64,000 nt of DNA, taken from positions 186,001 to 250,000 of the forward strand of contig NZ_MCGV01000001.1 of the NCBI RefSeq assembly GCF_001705235.1, given 5' to 3'. The translations under genes were made by a program, and so were the position numbers. This document shows, piece after piece, positions 27,614 through 36,359 of this stretch. The notes beneath the pieces are model-generated. The model did no database searches, was not told where the DNA came from, and saw only the letters and a list, made by a program, of their open reading frames with translations. Source of the stretch: Clostridium pasteurianum. Lineage in GTDB: Bacteria; Bacillota; Clostridia; Clostridiales; Clostridiaceae. Numbering within the stretch: the first letter of the stretch is position 1; each line of letters begins with the position of its first letter.

Positions 27614-27661
27614 AGGAGGTGCTATATTAGCAATTTTTAAATTGCTAATATAGCACCTCCT
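27614..27661. repeat. Perfect 23-bp inverted repeat, 2-nt loop
   Basis: AGGAGGTGCTATATTAGCAA continuing to 27636 is exactly complementary to 27639-27661, leaving a 2-nt centre. It lies between the tetR stop and the clpP-like gene. It may act as a terminator or, because it is perfect DNA symmetry, an operator. No T-run follows on the minus strand; on the plus strand TTCTTCTTCT follows. Confidence 0.7.
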
Positions 27662-27706
27662 TCTTCTTCTGTTGAATTATGCCAAATTTTATGGCTCTTA
27701 CAATTT

Positions 27707-28297
27707 CTACTGAAACATCAATTTTAATTCATCAAAAACTTTTGTAGAATCTTCCTTTTCATCTTCATCATCCATCAATACCTGCATAGATGTTCCATAC
27801 AAAGTACCTAGTAGTATCCTTGAAAGTGTCTTTGGTGAATAATTTTGAAATTTTCCTTTTGCCATAAGACCATTTATTATATGTTTTTCTATGACATTTG
27901 ACATACTATTATAGAAATTATTTTCCAGCTTTTTCAGTGGTTTTGACCACATAGACATACTTGTTAAATCATAAAGAAGTTTAAATAATTGAGGATTATA
28001 TTTGAGCATCTCCTTAAAATATTTTATAAGATACTCCACTTTTTCTTTTTCGCCTTTGCCCTTTTTTAGCAGTTCATCAACCTCACCAACATACTTTTCT
28101 GTTAGTTCTTTAATAACTTCCTTAAATAAGCCTTCCTTATTCTTATAATAGTAATTTAATTGACTTAATACCACACCTGCTTCTCCTGCAATATCTCTTA
28201 AAGATACATTAGCATATCCTTTTGATGATATACACTTAAAAGCAGCACTAATTATTCTTCTAGATTGACTTGTAACATTTTTGCCGCTGTCAATCAT
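27707..28297 (-). CDS. TetR/AcrR-family transcriptional regulator
   Basis: This 196-residue regulator has an N-terminal helix-turn-helix: SRRIISAAFKCISSKGYANV then SLRDIAGEAGVVLSQLNYYYKNKEGLF. The variable C-terminal ligand-binding part includes NPQLFKLLYDLTSMSMW and is of unknown specificity. I chose the ATG at 28297 behind GAGGTGTGTAATA; a GTG 15 bases earlier is also in frame. The HD-domain gene ends 22 bases upstream, so it may be in one transcript with that gene and the CmpB-like gene. Confidence 0.86.
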   Translation of the reverse strand: MIDSGKNVTSQSRRIISAAFKCISSKGYANVSLRDIAGEAGVVLSQLNYYYKNKEGLFKEVIKELTEKYVGEVDELLKKGKGEKEKVEYLIKYFKEMLKYNPQLFKLLYDLTSMSMWSKPLKKLENNFYNSMSNVIEKHIINGLMAKGKFQNYSPKTLSRILLGTLYGTSMQVLMDDEDEKEDSTKVFDELKLMFQ

Positions 28298-28319
28298 TAT
28301 TACACACCTCACTTAATAT

Positions 28320-28844
28320 TCAGGGCACTGAAATCTTTCTTATAAAATCACACATTTTATTTTCATTACCAAGTTTCATAATCTCTAAAATAGCACAATA
28401 TTTATCCATAAGCATAACCACATAGCTCTCCTTGTATTTAGGCATTTTTAAAGTTAATGGCCACATATGCTTCACTATAATATCCTTTTCCTTACAATTT
28501 AAATTAAAAAATTTATTAGCATTTCTAAGAGCTGTATAAGGATGGGTAAATCCGTGAAGACCATCTTTAGATTTCGTAGTATGCCAATCGTACAAAAAGA
28601 AGTCATGCAGGAGGGCTCCTCTTGCTGCAGAACGATAATCGAACCCCAAATGCTTGCATATTAAATAGCTCATATATGAAACATAAATACAGTGATCAAG
28701 GCAACTAACATTGCTGTGTTGTATAAAATTCTCCATTGAAAGCACTATTTTTTTATTTAATAAATCATAGGTGCACTCTTTATATTCTCTATAAAGGCTC
28801 CTGGAACTTATTTTTGATTTCAAATTTAATTTTATCAAACCCAT
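28320..28844 (-). CDS. HD-domain phosphohydrolase-like protein
   Basis: This 174-residue protein carries an HD-type metal site: H51 in DHCIYVS, H80-D81 in ALLHDFFLYDW, and further histidines at 97 and 101 (HGFTHPY). HD proteins hydrolyse phosphate esters of nucleotides or signalling molecules; the substrate here is unknown. AGGAGAATTATAAATA precedes the ATG. Its start lies inside the end of the CmpB-like gene (56-base overlap), suggesting coupling. Confidence 0.75.
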   Translation of the reverse strand: MGLIKLNLKSKISSRSLYREYKECTYDLLNKKIVLSMENFIQHSNVSCLDHCIYVSYMSYLICKHLGFDYRSAARGALLHDFFLYDWHTTKSKDGLHGFTHPYTALRNANKFFNLNCKEKDIIVKHMWPLTLKMPKYKESYVVMLMDKYCAILEIMKLGNENKMCDFIRKISVP

Positions 28845-29526
28845 TATTTATAATTCTCCTTATATCACGGTTTACAGCACTTGCATTTGAAACCCATAAA
28901 TATGGGAATGCAAAAAAAATCCTCTTATAATTTAATAATTTTTCTCTGCACTTACTAGCTGAAAGATTAGAATAATTTACAATAATATCTCTTAATTCTA
29001 GTGCATCTATTATAGACTTTATAGTATCAATCATGAGATAAATAAGTAAAATCTCTGCTCCTCGCTCTTTGCTAGTTGCAGACATATTAAAAATAATTCT
29101 AGCAATCATGGGATGAATACTTTGAACCAATACAAAAGCAAGTACTCCCCATAAAAGCGAATATTTAATACATATATATCCATGAATATTCCCTGAAAAG
29201 TCACTGTAGTCCCACCACTTACTATTAAATATCTTTTCCAAAATAAATCCTGTTATATACTCTAGTGTTGTAACTAAAATAACTGAGGTCATAACACATA
29301 CTATTAACGCTGCAATAGAATTTGTGAAATATGATCTTACAAGAGTTGAACACTGCACAGTTAAAACAGCTCCAAATCCATAAATTGGGCAAAAAAATCC
29401 TGTTAAAAATCCCCTGTTTACTATTTGTTTGCTGGTTATGCTTGCAAAAGCTGTCTCAAGCATCCAGCCTAAAAAAGAATAAAGCCCAAAAAATAAAATA
29501 TATTCTGAATAAGTCCACATATTCAT
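28789..29526 (-). CDS. Putative ABC transporter permease, CmpB-type membrane protein
   Basis: This 245-residue membrane protein has at least five hydrophobic segments. It starts with YILFFGLYSFLGWMLETAFA and NRGFLTGFFCPIYGFGAVL, the signature of the CmpB/ABC type IV permease-like family (PF06541). The KWWDYSDF motif and RGAEILLIYLMIDTI are also present. It has no ATPase partner nearby, and the family's transport role is not well tested. It is followed by an overlapping HD-domain gene. Confidence 0.72.
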   Translation of the reverse strand: MNMWTYSEYILFFGLYSFLGWMLETAFASITSKQIVNRGFLTGFFCPIYGFGAVLTVQCSTLVRSYFTNSIAALIVCVMTSVILVTTLEYITGFILEKIFNSKWWDYSDFSGNIHGYICIKYSLLWGVLAFVLVQSIHPMIARIIFNMSATSKERGAEILLIYLMIDTIKSIIDALELRDIIVNYSNLSASKCREKLLNYKRIFFAFPYLWVSNASAVNRDIRRIINNGFDKIKFEIKNKFQEPL

Positions 29527-29608
29527 ACTCTCCTCCTTTACTTATTTTCCACAATTCGGACGTATGACTTAGAAAAATTTTACCATATACTTCATTTATG
29601 AGTCAATA

Positions 29609-30400
29609 TTAAAAATTATTCTTAACAAAATTGTAATAAAGATCTTCTTTTCTATCCTGCTTAAATTTAAACTCATTTCTACACATTTTAACAATGTTTA
29701 TATCCAAATCACATATGAGTAATTTTTCGTTATCTTTTTCAGTAACAACTACTTTACCATATGGGTCTACTACCATTGAATCTCCTGAATAGTATAATCC
29801 ATTTCCTATACCCACTCTATTTACTGCTGCAATATAACATTGAGTTTCTATAGCCCTAGCTTTTAAAAGTGTAATCCAATGCCCTCTCCTACTTTCAGGC
29901 CAGTTAGCAATTATAATTATAATATCTGCTTTTTTACCTGCTAACTGAAAAATTTCTGGAAATCTTAAATCATAGCATATAAAAGTAGCACAGTTAAAAT
30001 TATCAATGTTGCAGTATTTAAGCGCATTTCCGGAAACATAATATTTGTCTTCTTCTCCATAAGAAAATGGATGTATTTTACTATATCTTAATATTTCGCC
30101 GTTAACCGGTGAACATATTGATAAATTATTTATTCCTTTACCATTTTTCAATTTTTCTATAAAACCGAAAGCACAATGAACATTAAATTCTAAAGACTTC
30201 TTTTTAAACCATTCAACTGTTTCCAATTTATCTTCACCTATTTTGCTTACATTCATAGAAAATCCTGTAAGAGTCATTTCTGGAAATGCAATAAGGTCAA
30301 CTCCATTTTTACTTGCTTTTTTTATAAATTTAGTACAGATTTTCTTTGTCATTTCTTTATTTTCCCATGCCACATCAATTTGCGCTAATGCTATTCTCAC
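29609..30400 (-). CDS. Carbon-nitrogen hydrolase (nitrilase superfamily amidase)
   Basis: This protein of about 263 residues has the nitrilase triad: E41 in LIAFPEMTLTGF, K108 in SKIHPF and C142 in FICYDLRFPE. The substrate is probably a small omega-amide or N-carbamoyl compound (YafV/Nit2-like), but this is not readable. I prefer the GTG at 30400, giving MRIALAQIDVAWENK, because the ATG at 30412 has the AAAGG sequence immediately against it. It is divergent from cspA. Confidence 0.82.
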   Translation of the reverse strand: MRIALAQIDVAWENKEMTKKICTKFIKKASKNGVDLIAFPEMTLTGFSMNVSKIGEDKLETVEWFKKKSLEFNVHCAFGFIEKLKNGKGINNLSICSPVNGEILRYSKIHPFSYGEEDKYYVSGNALKYCNIDNFNCATFICYDLRFPEIFQLAGKKADIIIIIANWPESRRGHWITLLKARAIETQCYIAAVNRVGIGNGLYYSGDSMVVDPYGKVVVTEKDNEKLLICDLDINIVKMCRNEFKFKQDRKEDLYYNFVKNNF

Positions 30401-30489
30401 GTCAAACCACATCCTTTTAAAATTATTTTACATTAAATATAAAAATATGGGAACACTAAAATATAATTTATTTTAATGGAGGCAAAAAA

Positions 30490-30693
30490 ATGAATATAGG
30501 AACAGTAAAATGGTTTGATCCAGAAAAAGGATATGGTTTTATTTCTTCAGAAGGCAGTGATGATGTATTTGTACACTATTCTGCAATAAAAGAAGAGGGA
30601 CCCAGAAAATCTTTAGATCAAGGTCAACAGGTAAAATACGATATAGTAAAAGGTCCAAAAGGTCCCGAAGCTTCAAATGTTCAAAAAATGTGA
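30490..30693 (+). CDS. Cold-shock protein, CspA family
   Basis: This 67-residue protein is a single cold-shock domain with RNP1 KGYGFI and RNP2 VFVHY, an RNA/ssDNA chaperone. It starts [17 protein letters not shown] behind GGAGGCAAAAAA. The stop codon TGA is the start of a palindromic repeat, so the 3' UTR would be a very long hairpin. Confidence 0.95.
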   Translation: MNIGTVKWFDPEKGYGFISSEGSDDVFVHYSAIKEEGPRKSLDQGQQVKYDIVKGPKGPEASNVQKM

Positions 30694-31002
30694 AGGAACA
30701 GTTATGAAGGAACATTAAAAGAATTCTATGAATCTTATCATAACTGAGGTTTGGGTCAAAGACCCATTATCCTTATTAACCAAATATAAGCTATCTTGAA
30801 ATTTACGACTAACAGTCTCGATTTAAAGGCTCATCTAAATCTTTTCTAATATAAAAGTTGCTCATATTAAGTAAATAAGGATAATGGGCAAAGCCCAAAC
30901 TTCGTGTATGATAAGATTTATTAGAATTTTTTTAAATTGTTCCTTCATAACTGTTACTTCACTTAGAGGGTAAAGCATGGAAAAAATTCCTCCGTGCCTA
31001 AG
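30688..31002 (+). repeat. Composite palindromic repeat B1 (3' of cspA) with tail
   Basis: The outer palindrome runs from about 30688 to 30964: TGTGAAGGAACAGTTATGAA at the cspA end is complementary to the TTCATAACTGTTACTTCACT end, with AACATTAAAAGAATT near and AATTTTTTTAAATTGTT distal. It includes the cspA stop. The middle (30735-30915) is a GGTTTGGGTC-type palindrome, with ACCCATTATCCTTATT matched by AATAAGGATAATGGGC. The tail reads GTAAAGCATGGAAAAAATTC then CTCCGTGCC, conserved in copies D and E. Confidence 0.8.
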
Positions 31003-31102
31003 GAATTTTATAGAAATTATCATAACTAGGGTTAGGATCTCATTTTGTTACCGGCAATATATAATATATTATTATAAATATATATTATATCTAGTAAAGA
31101 AG
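31003..31102. repeat. AT-rich module shared with 56974-57065
   Basis: This block contains ATCATAACTAGGGTTAGGAT, then TTACCGGCAATATATAATAT and TTATAAATATATATTATATC. The region after hydF has the same order: ATCATAACTGGGGC, TTGCCGGTAATATTTA and TTATAAATATATATTGTATC. In both places it follows the tail of a stop-codon palindrome. Confidence 0.7.
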
Positions 31103-31108
31103 AATAAT

Positions 31109-31263
31109 AACCATATACGGGGTTTGGGTCAAGGGTCCTTTATCCTTATTAACCAAATATAGGCACTTTTTAAATTAACTGTGGTTTGTATAAAACCCTC
31201 ATATAATTTAAAAAGTGCCTGTTTAAAATAGAGAAGGACAATGTGCTTCGTCCAACCCTTGTG
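31109..31263. repeat. Palindrome B2, GGTTTGGGTC family
   Basis: The outer arms ATACGGGGTTTGGGTC and CGTCCAACCCTTGTGT, with TTTATCCTT and AAGGACAAT inside, enclose an inner stem AGGCACTTTTTAAATTA / TAATTTAAAAAGTGCCT. A short frame through 30977-31162 lies in this repeat DNA and looks non-coding. Confidence 0.65.
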
Positions 31264-31280
31264 TTTTTTCTAAAATGTAG

Positions 31281-31352
31281 ATTTTCCAAAGCAAAGCGGG
31301 GGGGAAAATCATCCTGCATTCTTAATTCTTCTTTCTTAATTCTTAATTTTCT
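31281..31352. repeat. Short repeat with hairpin upstream of glgP
   Basis: GATTTTCC and GGAAAATC form a hairpin around AAGCAAAGCGGGGG, followed by CATTCTTAATTCTTCTTTCT and TTAATTCTTAATTTTC. The same parts occur at 60981-61058 as AAGCAAAGCGGCGGAAAATC flanked by both arms. Confidence 0.65.
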
Positions 31353-31380
31353 TTTATTAGATTGACAGGTCTTTGTCCTA

Positions 31381-31409
31381 TTGACTATATTTACTTTAAG
31401 TTGTAATAT
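31381..31409 (+). promoter_or_regulatory. Probable glgP promoter
   Basis: TTGACT (31381-31386) and TAATAT (31404-31409) are 17 bases apart, about 80 bases before the glgP start. Confidence 0.55.
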
Positions 31410-31443
31410 ATAACCAAGAATTTATTTACTTAATCGTATAAGT

Positions 31444-31469
31444 TGTCTACTTAAACATTTAAGTAGACA
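31444..31469 (+). promoter_or_regulatory. Perfect 12-bp palindrome in the glgP leader
   Basis: TGTCTACTTAAA-CA-TTTAAGTAGACA is a perfect inverted repeat of 26 bases between the likely promoter and the ribosome site AAGGAGG. Perfect dyad symmetry with a 2-nt centre suits a dimeric repressor; an RNA hairpin is also possible. Confidence 0.6.
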
Positions 31470-31490
31470 TAAATTTAAGGAGGCACTTTT

Positions 31491-33926
31491 ATGTTTGTTG
31501 ATAAGAAAACTTTTAAAAATGACTTTAAAAAGAAGCTTATGACAATGTATGCCGAAGATGTAAACACATCGTCAAAACATCATCAATACTTTGCATTAGG
31601 TGGACTCATCAAAGAATATGCATCTCAAAGATGGATGAATACAAATAATCAATATTCACGTGAAGCACGAAAACAAGTTTATTACTTTTCAATGGAATTT
31701 CTAATAGGTAGATTACTTATAAGCAACATTATAAATTTAGGTATATATGACGTTTGCAGGGAAGGTCTTCAAGAATTAAATATAAACCTTGAAGATCTGG
31801 AAGGTCTCGAAAATGATGCTGGTCTTGGAAACGGAGGACTTGGAAGACTTGCTGCATGTTTCCTTGATTCCATGGCATCTCTTGGTATTCCCGGCCACGG
31901 CTGCGGTATAAGATATGATTATGGTTTATTTGAACAAAAAATAATCAATGGCTATCAAGTTGAAGTACCAGATAACTGGCTAAGATATGGAAACGTTTGG
32001 GAAGTACGTAGAGAAGATAAAGCTATCATAGTAAAATTTGGCGGTAAAGTAGAGCCTGTTATGAAAAACGGCAGACTTTGTTTTGAGCATAAAGACTATG
32101 AACCTGTTTTAGCTGTACCTTACGATACACCTATCATAGGATATAAAAACAACACTGTAAATACCATGAGGTTATGGAGTGCAGAAACTATAGATAAGGA
32201 CTTCGACCTTGATTCTTTCAGTAAAGGTGAATATTCAAAAGCTGTAGAACATAGATATTCTGTAGAATCTATTTCACAGGTCCTATATCCTGATGATACA
32301 CGTGTAGAGGGCAAAATTTTAAGATTAAAGCAGCAGTACTTTTTTGTATGTGCAGGTCTTAAAAGTATAATTAGAAGTTACAAGAAAACCGGACGACCTA
32401 TGTCATCAATAGACAAGTATGTTCAAGTTCATATAAATGACACACATCCTTCTGTTGCTATAGCAGAATTCATGAGAATACTTATGGATGAAGAATTTTT
32501 ATCCTGGGATGATGCAGCTAGAATAACAACAAACGTAATGGCATATACAAATCACACTATTTTAGCTGAAGCCCTTGAAAAATGGCCTATAGATTTGTTT
32601 AAGAAACTTCTTCCAAGAATTTTCATGATCATAAGCGAAATAAACGAAAGATTCTGTAGAAAGGTATATGCAAAATATCAGGATCTTGAAAAAGTTCACA
32701 AAATGGCTATAGTGTCAGATGGATATATAAATATGGCTTATCTCGCTATAGTTGGAAGTCATTCAGTAAATGGTGTTGCAAAACTTCATACGGAAATATT
32801 AAAACATAGAGAGCTTGCTAATTTCTATGAATTTTTCCCTGAAAAGTTTAATAATAAAACAAATGGAATAACTCATAGAAGATGGCTAATAAAATCTAAT
32901 CCTGAACTTACTGCTTTAATCAATGATACTATAGGTACTAAGTGGATAAGAAATCCAAAAAGACTTATAGATCTTCTTCCTTATGCTAAAGATGAGAATT
33001 TCAAGTATAAGCTTCACAAAATAAAGCAGCATAATAAAATAAAATTTGCTCAAGCTGTAAAGGAAAAATACGATATAGATGTAGATCCAAATTCTATATT
33101 TGATGTACAGGTTAAAAGGCTCCATGCCTATAAAAGACAGGTTTTAAATGTATTTAATATACTGAATTTATATTATAGATTAAAGGATAATCCAAATTTA
33201 GATATAGTTCCGAGAACCTTCTTTTTTGGAGCTAAAGCTGCTCCTGGTTATTATCTTGCAAAATGTACAATAAAGTTAATAAATACAGTAGCTGACACGG
33301 TAAATAGTGATGCCTCCGTCAACAAAAAAATGAAAGTACTATTTCTAGAAAATTATTCAGTCTCACTTGCAGAAAAAATAATACCATGTGCTGATGTAAG
33401 TGAGCAAATCTCTACTACTACAAAAGAAGCTTCTGGAACCGGAAATATGAAGCTTATGATGAACGGTGCAATAACTGTAGCTACCCTCGATGGTGCAAAT
33501 GTTGAAATTCATGATAAGGTTGGAGACGACAACATAATAATATTCGGAATGAAAAAAGATGAAGTAATGAATTATGAAAAGAATAAAAATTATAGAGCTA
33601 TCGATTTTTACAATAATGATCCAAGGTTAAAAAGAATAATAGATAGTTTAGTAGATGGTTCTTTAGGAGTTTCACGCTCTGAATTTGCTGATATTTATAA
33701 ATATCTTTTAGCTAACAACGATGAATTTTTCGTACTAAAAGATTTTGATGACTATGTAAAAGCTGAAGATAAAGTAGATGCCTTGTATAGAGATCAGAAT
33801 AAATGGCTTGAGATGTCTACTATAAATATTGCACATTCAGGAGACTTCTCAAGTGACAATACTATAAAAAATTACGCCGAAGATATTTGGCATGTTAATC
33901 CTGTAAATATAAAATTAAAAGAATAA
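31491..33926 (+). CDS. glgP: Glycogen/alpha-glucan phosphorylase
   Basis: This 811-residue PLP enzyme releases glucose-1-phosphate from glycogen-type glucans. It has the family motifs LGNGGLGRLAACFLDS, VQVHINDTHPS, AKAAPGYY and the PLP-lysine signature EASGTGNMKLMMNGA followed by TLDGANVEI. Length is standard. AAGGAGGCACTTTT precedes the ATG. No other glycogen gene is in the window. The perfect palindrome in its leader suggests specific regulation. Confidence 0.95.
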   Translation: MFVDKKTFKNDFKKKLMTMYAEDVNTSSKHHQYFALGGLIKEYASQRWMNTNNQYSREARKQVYYFSMEFLIGRLLISNIINLGIYDVCREGLQELNINLEDLEGLENDAGLGNGGLGRLAACFLDSMASLGIPGHGCGIRYDYGLFEQKIINGYQVEVPDNWLRYGNVWEVRREDKAIIVKFGGKVEPVMKNGRLCFEHKDYEPVLAVPYDTPIIGYKNNTVNTMRLWSAETIDKDFDLDSFSKGEYSKAVEHRYSVESISQVLYPDDTRVEGKILRLKQQYFFVCAGLKSIIRSYKKTGRPMSSIDKYVQVHINDTHPSVAIAEFMRILMDEEFLSWDDAARITTNVMAYTNHTILAEALEKWPIDLFKKLLPRIFMIISEINERFCRKVYAKYQDLEKVHKMAIVSDGYINMAYLAIVGSHSVNGVAKLHTEILKHRELANFYEFFPEKFNNKTNGITHRRWLIKSNPELTALINDTIGTKWIRNPKRLIDLLPYAKDENFKYKLHKIKQHNKIKFAQAVKEKYDIDVDPNSIFDVQVKRLHAYKRQVLNVFNILNLYYRLKDNPNLDIVPRTFFFGAKAAPGYYLAKCTIKLINTVADTVNSDASVNKKMKVLFLENYSVSLAEKIIPCADVSEQISTTTKEASGTGNMKLMMNGAITVATLDGANVEIHDKVGDDNIIIFGMKKDEVMNYEKNKNYRAIDFYNNDPRLKRIIDSLVDGSLGVSRSEFADIYKYLLANNDEFFVLKDFDDYVKAEDKVDALYRDQNKWLEMSTINIAHSGDFSSDNTIKNYAEDIWHVNPVNIKLKE

Positions 33927-34011
33927 ACTTTAGCTCTATTTTAAAATTTTTACACAAACTCATATAAATTAATTATGACCTCAAATATTTCTATAAAATT
34001 AATATATAGTA

Positions 34012-34050
34012 AGTCCAGAATTGCTACTCTTTTGTAGTAAACTCTGGACT
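34012..34050. terminator. Hairpin between glgP and the sspH-like gene
   Basis: AGTCCAGA and TCTGGACT, with an inner CTAC/GTAG pairing, form a stable hairpin between the converging glgP and sspH-like genes. On the plus strand TTCTCTATTTTC follows, on the minus strand TACTATATATT; it could end either. Confidence 0.65.
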
Positions 34051-34079
34051 TCTCTATTTTCAAGTTCCCAAATAAACGA

Positions 34080-34256
34080 TTATTCCTTTAAATCCTTAAT
34101 ATTCACAATAAAATGCTCATTTGTCCTTATGGATTTAACCTGTATTTCTCCATCCTTATCTGTACTTATTGGTTCAAGCCATACAGGATCATTTTTATAA
34201 TTCACATTAATAACACCCTTAGATGAAAGTATTTCTTTTACCCGTTTTTTATCCAC
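34080..34256 (-). CDS. sspH: Small acid-soluble spore protein, H type
   Basis: This 58-residue frame starts at GTG 34256 behind GGGAGGAGATAAGA. It reads MDKKRVKEILSSKGVINVNY, then NDPVWLEPISTDKDGEIQV and ends HFIVNIKDLKE. This matches the SspH family pattern (KRAxEILxS, V.Y...PVWI, V.DLxE) of small spore proteins made in the forespore. It is short and has a non-ATG start, so it is easily missed. It lies about 110 bases downstream of butyrate kinase, separated by a terminator. A forespore promoter was not identified. Confidence 0.85.
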   Translation of the reverse strand: MDKKRVKEILSSKGVINVNYKNDPVWLEPISTDKDGEIQVKSIRTNEHFIVNIKDLKE

Positions 34257-34366
34257 TCTTATCTCCTCCCATATAGTAGTTCTTCCATTTTTCTTAGGAA
34301 TTTATACATACCCTATACAGCATCACCCTCTAATGTTCTTCCATCATAATCACTTTTGCATAAAGC

Positions 34367-34401
34367 AATAAGCTGCATAGGATTTCCCTTTGCAGCTTAT
34401 A
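34367..34401 (-). terminator. Intrinsic terminator after butyrate kinase
   Basis: On the minus strand ATAAGCTGCA and TGCAGCTTAT form a perfect 10-bp stem around a 13-nt loop, followed by TGCTTTATG, just after the butyrate kinase stop. Confidence 0.8.
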
Positions 34402-34405
34402 AATT

Positions 34406-35476
34406 TTACTTATATTCTTTTAAATCTTCCGTACCTTCTAAAACTCTTAAAACTCCCTGAGCAAGTGCAAGCATTTCATCTTCGCCTGGATATACAACTA
34501 TAGGTGCTATGAAAGAAACTTTCTTATATAAATAATCAGTCATAGTCTTACTATAGGCTATACCTCCTGTTAGTATTATAGCATCTACTTTGCCATCAAG
34601 AACTGCTGCCATTGCTCCTATATCCTTTGATACTTGATATGCCATTGCATCGTAAAGCTTTTTAGCTTCCTCATCACCTTTTAATGCTGCATTTTCTACT
34701 TCCATAGCGTTATTAGTTCCATGATAAGCTACAAAGCCACCTTGTCCTGTTATTTTATTCAATATTTCACTTTCAGTATATTTTCCGCTAAAACACATTT
34801 TAACTAAATCACCTGATGGTACATGTCCACTCCTCTCTGGAGAAAAAGCACCTTCGCCGTCAAGTGCATTGTTAACGTCAATTATTTTACCATATTTATG
34901 TCCTCCTACGGATATACCTCCACCCATGTGAGCAACTATAAGATTTAATTCTTCATATTTAGCTTTATTTTCTTTTGAATATCTTTTTGCAACTGCCTTT
35001 TGGTTTAGAGCATGAAATATGCTTTTTCTAGGAAGCTCTGGCATTCCAGAATATCTTGCAATGTCGTCCATTTCATCTACAACAACAGGGTCTACTATAT
35101 AAGCTTCAATATTTAGTTTTTCTGCAATTTTATTTGCAATTATTCCTCCAAGATTAGAAGCATGCTCACCTTGTACCCCTATTTTTAGGTCTTCAAGCAT
35201 TTTCTTATTAACCTTATATGTTCCTCCTTCTATAGGCTTTAAAAGTCCACCTCTACCAACTACAACATCAATTTCATTGATATCAATATTTTTTTCTTCC
35301 AAAATTTTCACTATAACATTTTTTCTAAACTCGAATTGTTCATATATATTTTTATGCTTTTGAAGTTCATTTGAAGAATGCCTTAATGTTTCTGTCATAA
35401 CTTCCTTCTCATTTTCATATACTGCAATTTTAGTTGAAGTTGAACCTGGATTAATAATTAACAGTTTAAAATTCAT
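34406..35476 (-). CDS. buk: Butyrate kinase
   Basis: This 356-residue acetate/butyrate kinase-family enzyme converts butyryl phosphate plus ADP to butyrate plus ATP. It starts [20 protein letters not shown] (phosphate-1 motif), and has [35 protein letters not shown] and the late ILTGGIAYS. Length fits butyrate kinase rather than acetate kinase. No phosphotransbutyrylase gene is adjacent, unlike a classical ptb-buk operon, so this may be a second isozyme (C. acetobutylicum has Buk2 as a lone gene). That identity is from memory. Confidence 0.93.
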   Translation of the reverse strand: MNFKLLIINPGSTSTKIAVYENEKEVMTETLRHSSNELQKHKNIYEQFEFRKNVIVKILEEKNIDINEIDVVVGRGGLLKPIEGGTYKVNKKMLEDLKIGVQGEHASNLGGIIANKIAEKLNIEAYIVDPVVVDEMDDIARYSGMPELPRKSIFHALNQKAVAKRYSKENKAKYEELNLIVAHMGGGISVGGHKYGKIIDVNNALDGEGAFSPERSGHVPSGDLVKMCFSGKYTESEILNKITGQGGFVAYHGTNNAMEVENAALKGDEEAKKLYDAMAYQVSKDIGAMAAVLDGKVDAIILTGGIAYSKTMTDYLYKKVSFIAPIVVYPGEDEMLALAQGVLRVLEGTEDLKEYK

Positions 35477-35628
35477 AGCAAAATCCTCCGTGTATTTCTC
35501 TTAATTACATTCAATTTATTATACTATGAGGATTATAATAATTTCTATAAGTATTTATTTCCAAGGTACATTGCTAATAAGAAGTGTTTTTATATTATGA
35601 TTAGAATATTTTCATTGGATGCAAATAA

Positions 35629-35668
35629 AGATGATTTTCCATAGCAGAGCTGCAAAAAATCATCTTTA
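35629..35668 (-). terminator. Hairpin after the SseB-like gene
   Basis: AAAGATGATTTT and AAAATCATCTTT pair around AGCAGAGCTGC on the minus strand, just downstream of the gene ending at 35682. It resembles the GGAAAATCATC parts of the short dispersed repeat. Confidence 0.65.
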
Positions 35669-35681
35669 CTGTTTTATATTT

Positions 35682-36359
35682 TTAATTATTGCTGCAAATT
35701 TTTGAATTATTAAACCACGAAAAATAAGATTCCTTTATAACCATCATCTCAGGGCAATTTGGTAAATAAACCAAATATTTAATACCGTATTTAACTATAA
35801 GTCCTATAATATCTTTTAAGTCTAAAAATTTAACATTAGTTTCTTCTTTAAATCTAAATGCTTCTTCCTTTTCCCTAAATATTGGTACTGTCTTAATTCC
35901 GTCCATAATTTCATATGTCAATGAATTATCATCTGTACAAGGGCACCATGCCCCACCTTTATCCTGAAAATCAATAAGTAAATATTCCCTAAAAAGAAGC
36001 TGCATAAGCTTTTTATTTAATATAAGCTGTGATTTTTCATTAATATTTATAATTATACCATCTATGTTTTTTAGCGCTAATGCCTTTTTCAAGATATTTA
36101 CAGAAGATACTTGGTATATTTTATCACAGGTTGCCTTGCCACTGTAAAAATTCTTAACAGATTTAGTATCTGTAAAAATTAAAGCATATCTGCTTCCGTC
36201 CTCTAATTCAATTATCTTTTGTATCTCATCAAAACTTTTTTCACTACTTGGAACATAATAGAACATTGCCTTCTGAGCTAATGCAGGTAACACATAATCT
36301 GCTGATCTGTTATTATTACTACATTCCTCCAAAAACAATCTTACATCTTCCTGAGCCAT
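35682..36359 (-). CDS. SseB-like protein of unknown function
   Basis: This 225-residue soluble protein has no signal peptide or membrane segment. The first part, with YVLPALAQKAMFYYVPS and DGSRYALIFTDTKSVKNF, resembles the SseB N-terminal domain; the second part (YLLIDFQDKGGAWCPCTDD onward) is not recognised. SseB-like proteins have varied, mostly unknown roles. It is divergent from the cellulose operon, whose riboswitch leader begins about 370 bases away. I would not name it. Confidence 0.6.
   Translation of the reverse strand: MAQEDVRLFLEECSNNNRSADYVLPALAQKAMFYYVPSSEKSFDEIQKIIELEDGSRYALIFTDTKSVKNFYSGKATCDKIYQVSSVNILKKALALKNIDGIIININEKSQLILNKKLMQLLFREYLLIDFQDKGGAWCPCTDDNSLTYEIMDGIKTVPIFREKEEAFRFKEETNVKFLDLKDIIGLIVKYGIKYLVYLPNCPEMMVIKESYFSWFNNSKICSNN

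Noticed and set aside
30977-31162. A 61-codon reading frame (MEKIPPCLRNFIEI...) downstream of cspA
   Set aside because: It lies entirely in palindromic repeat DNA, has no ribosome binding site, and its composition follows the repeats.
34257-34366. A forespore (sigma-G) promoter for the sspH-like gene
   Set aside because: GTATA- and CATA-like words occur, but none at a convincing spacing.
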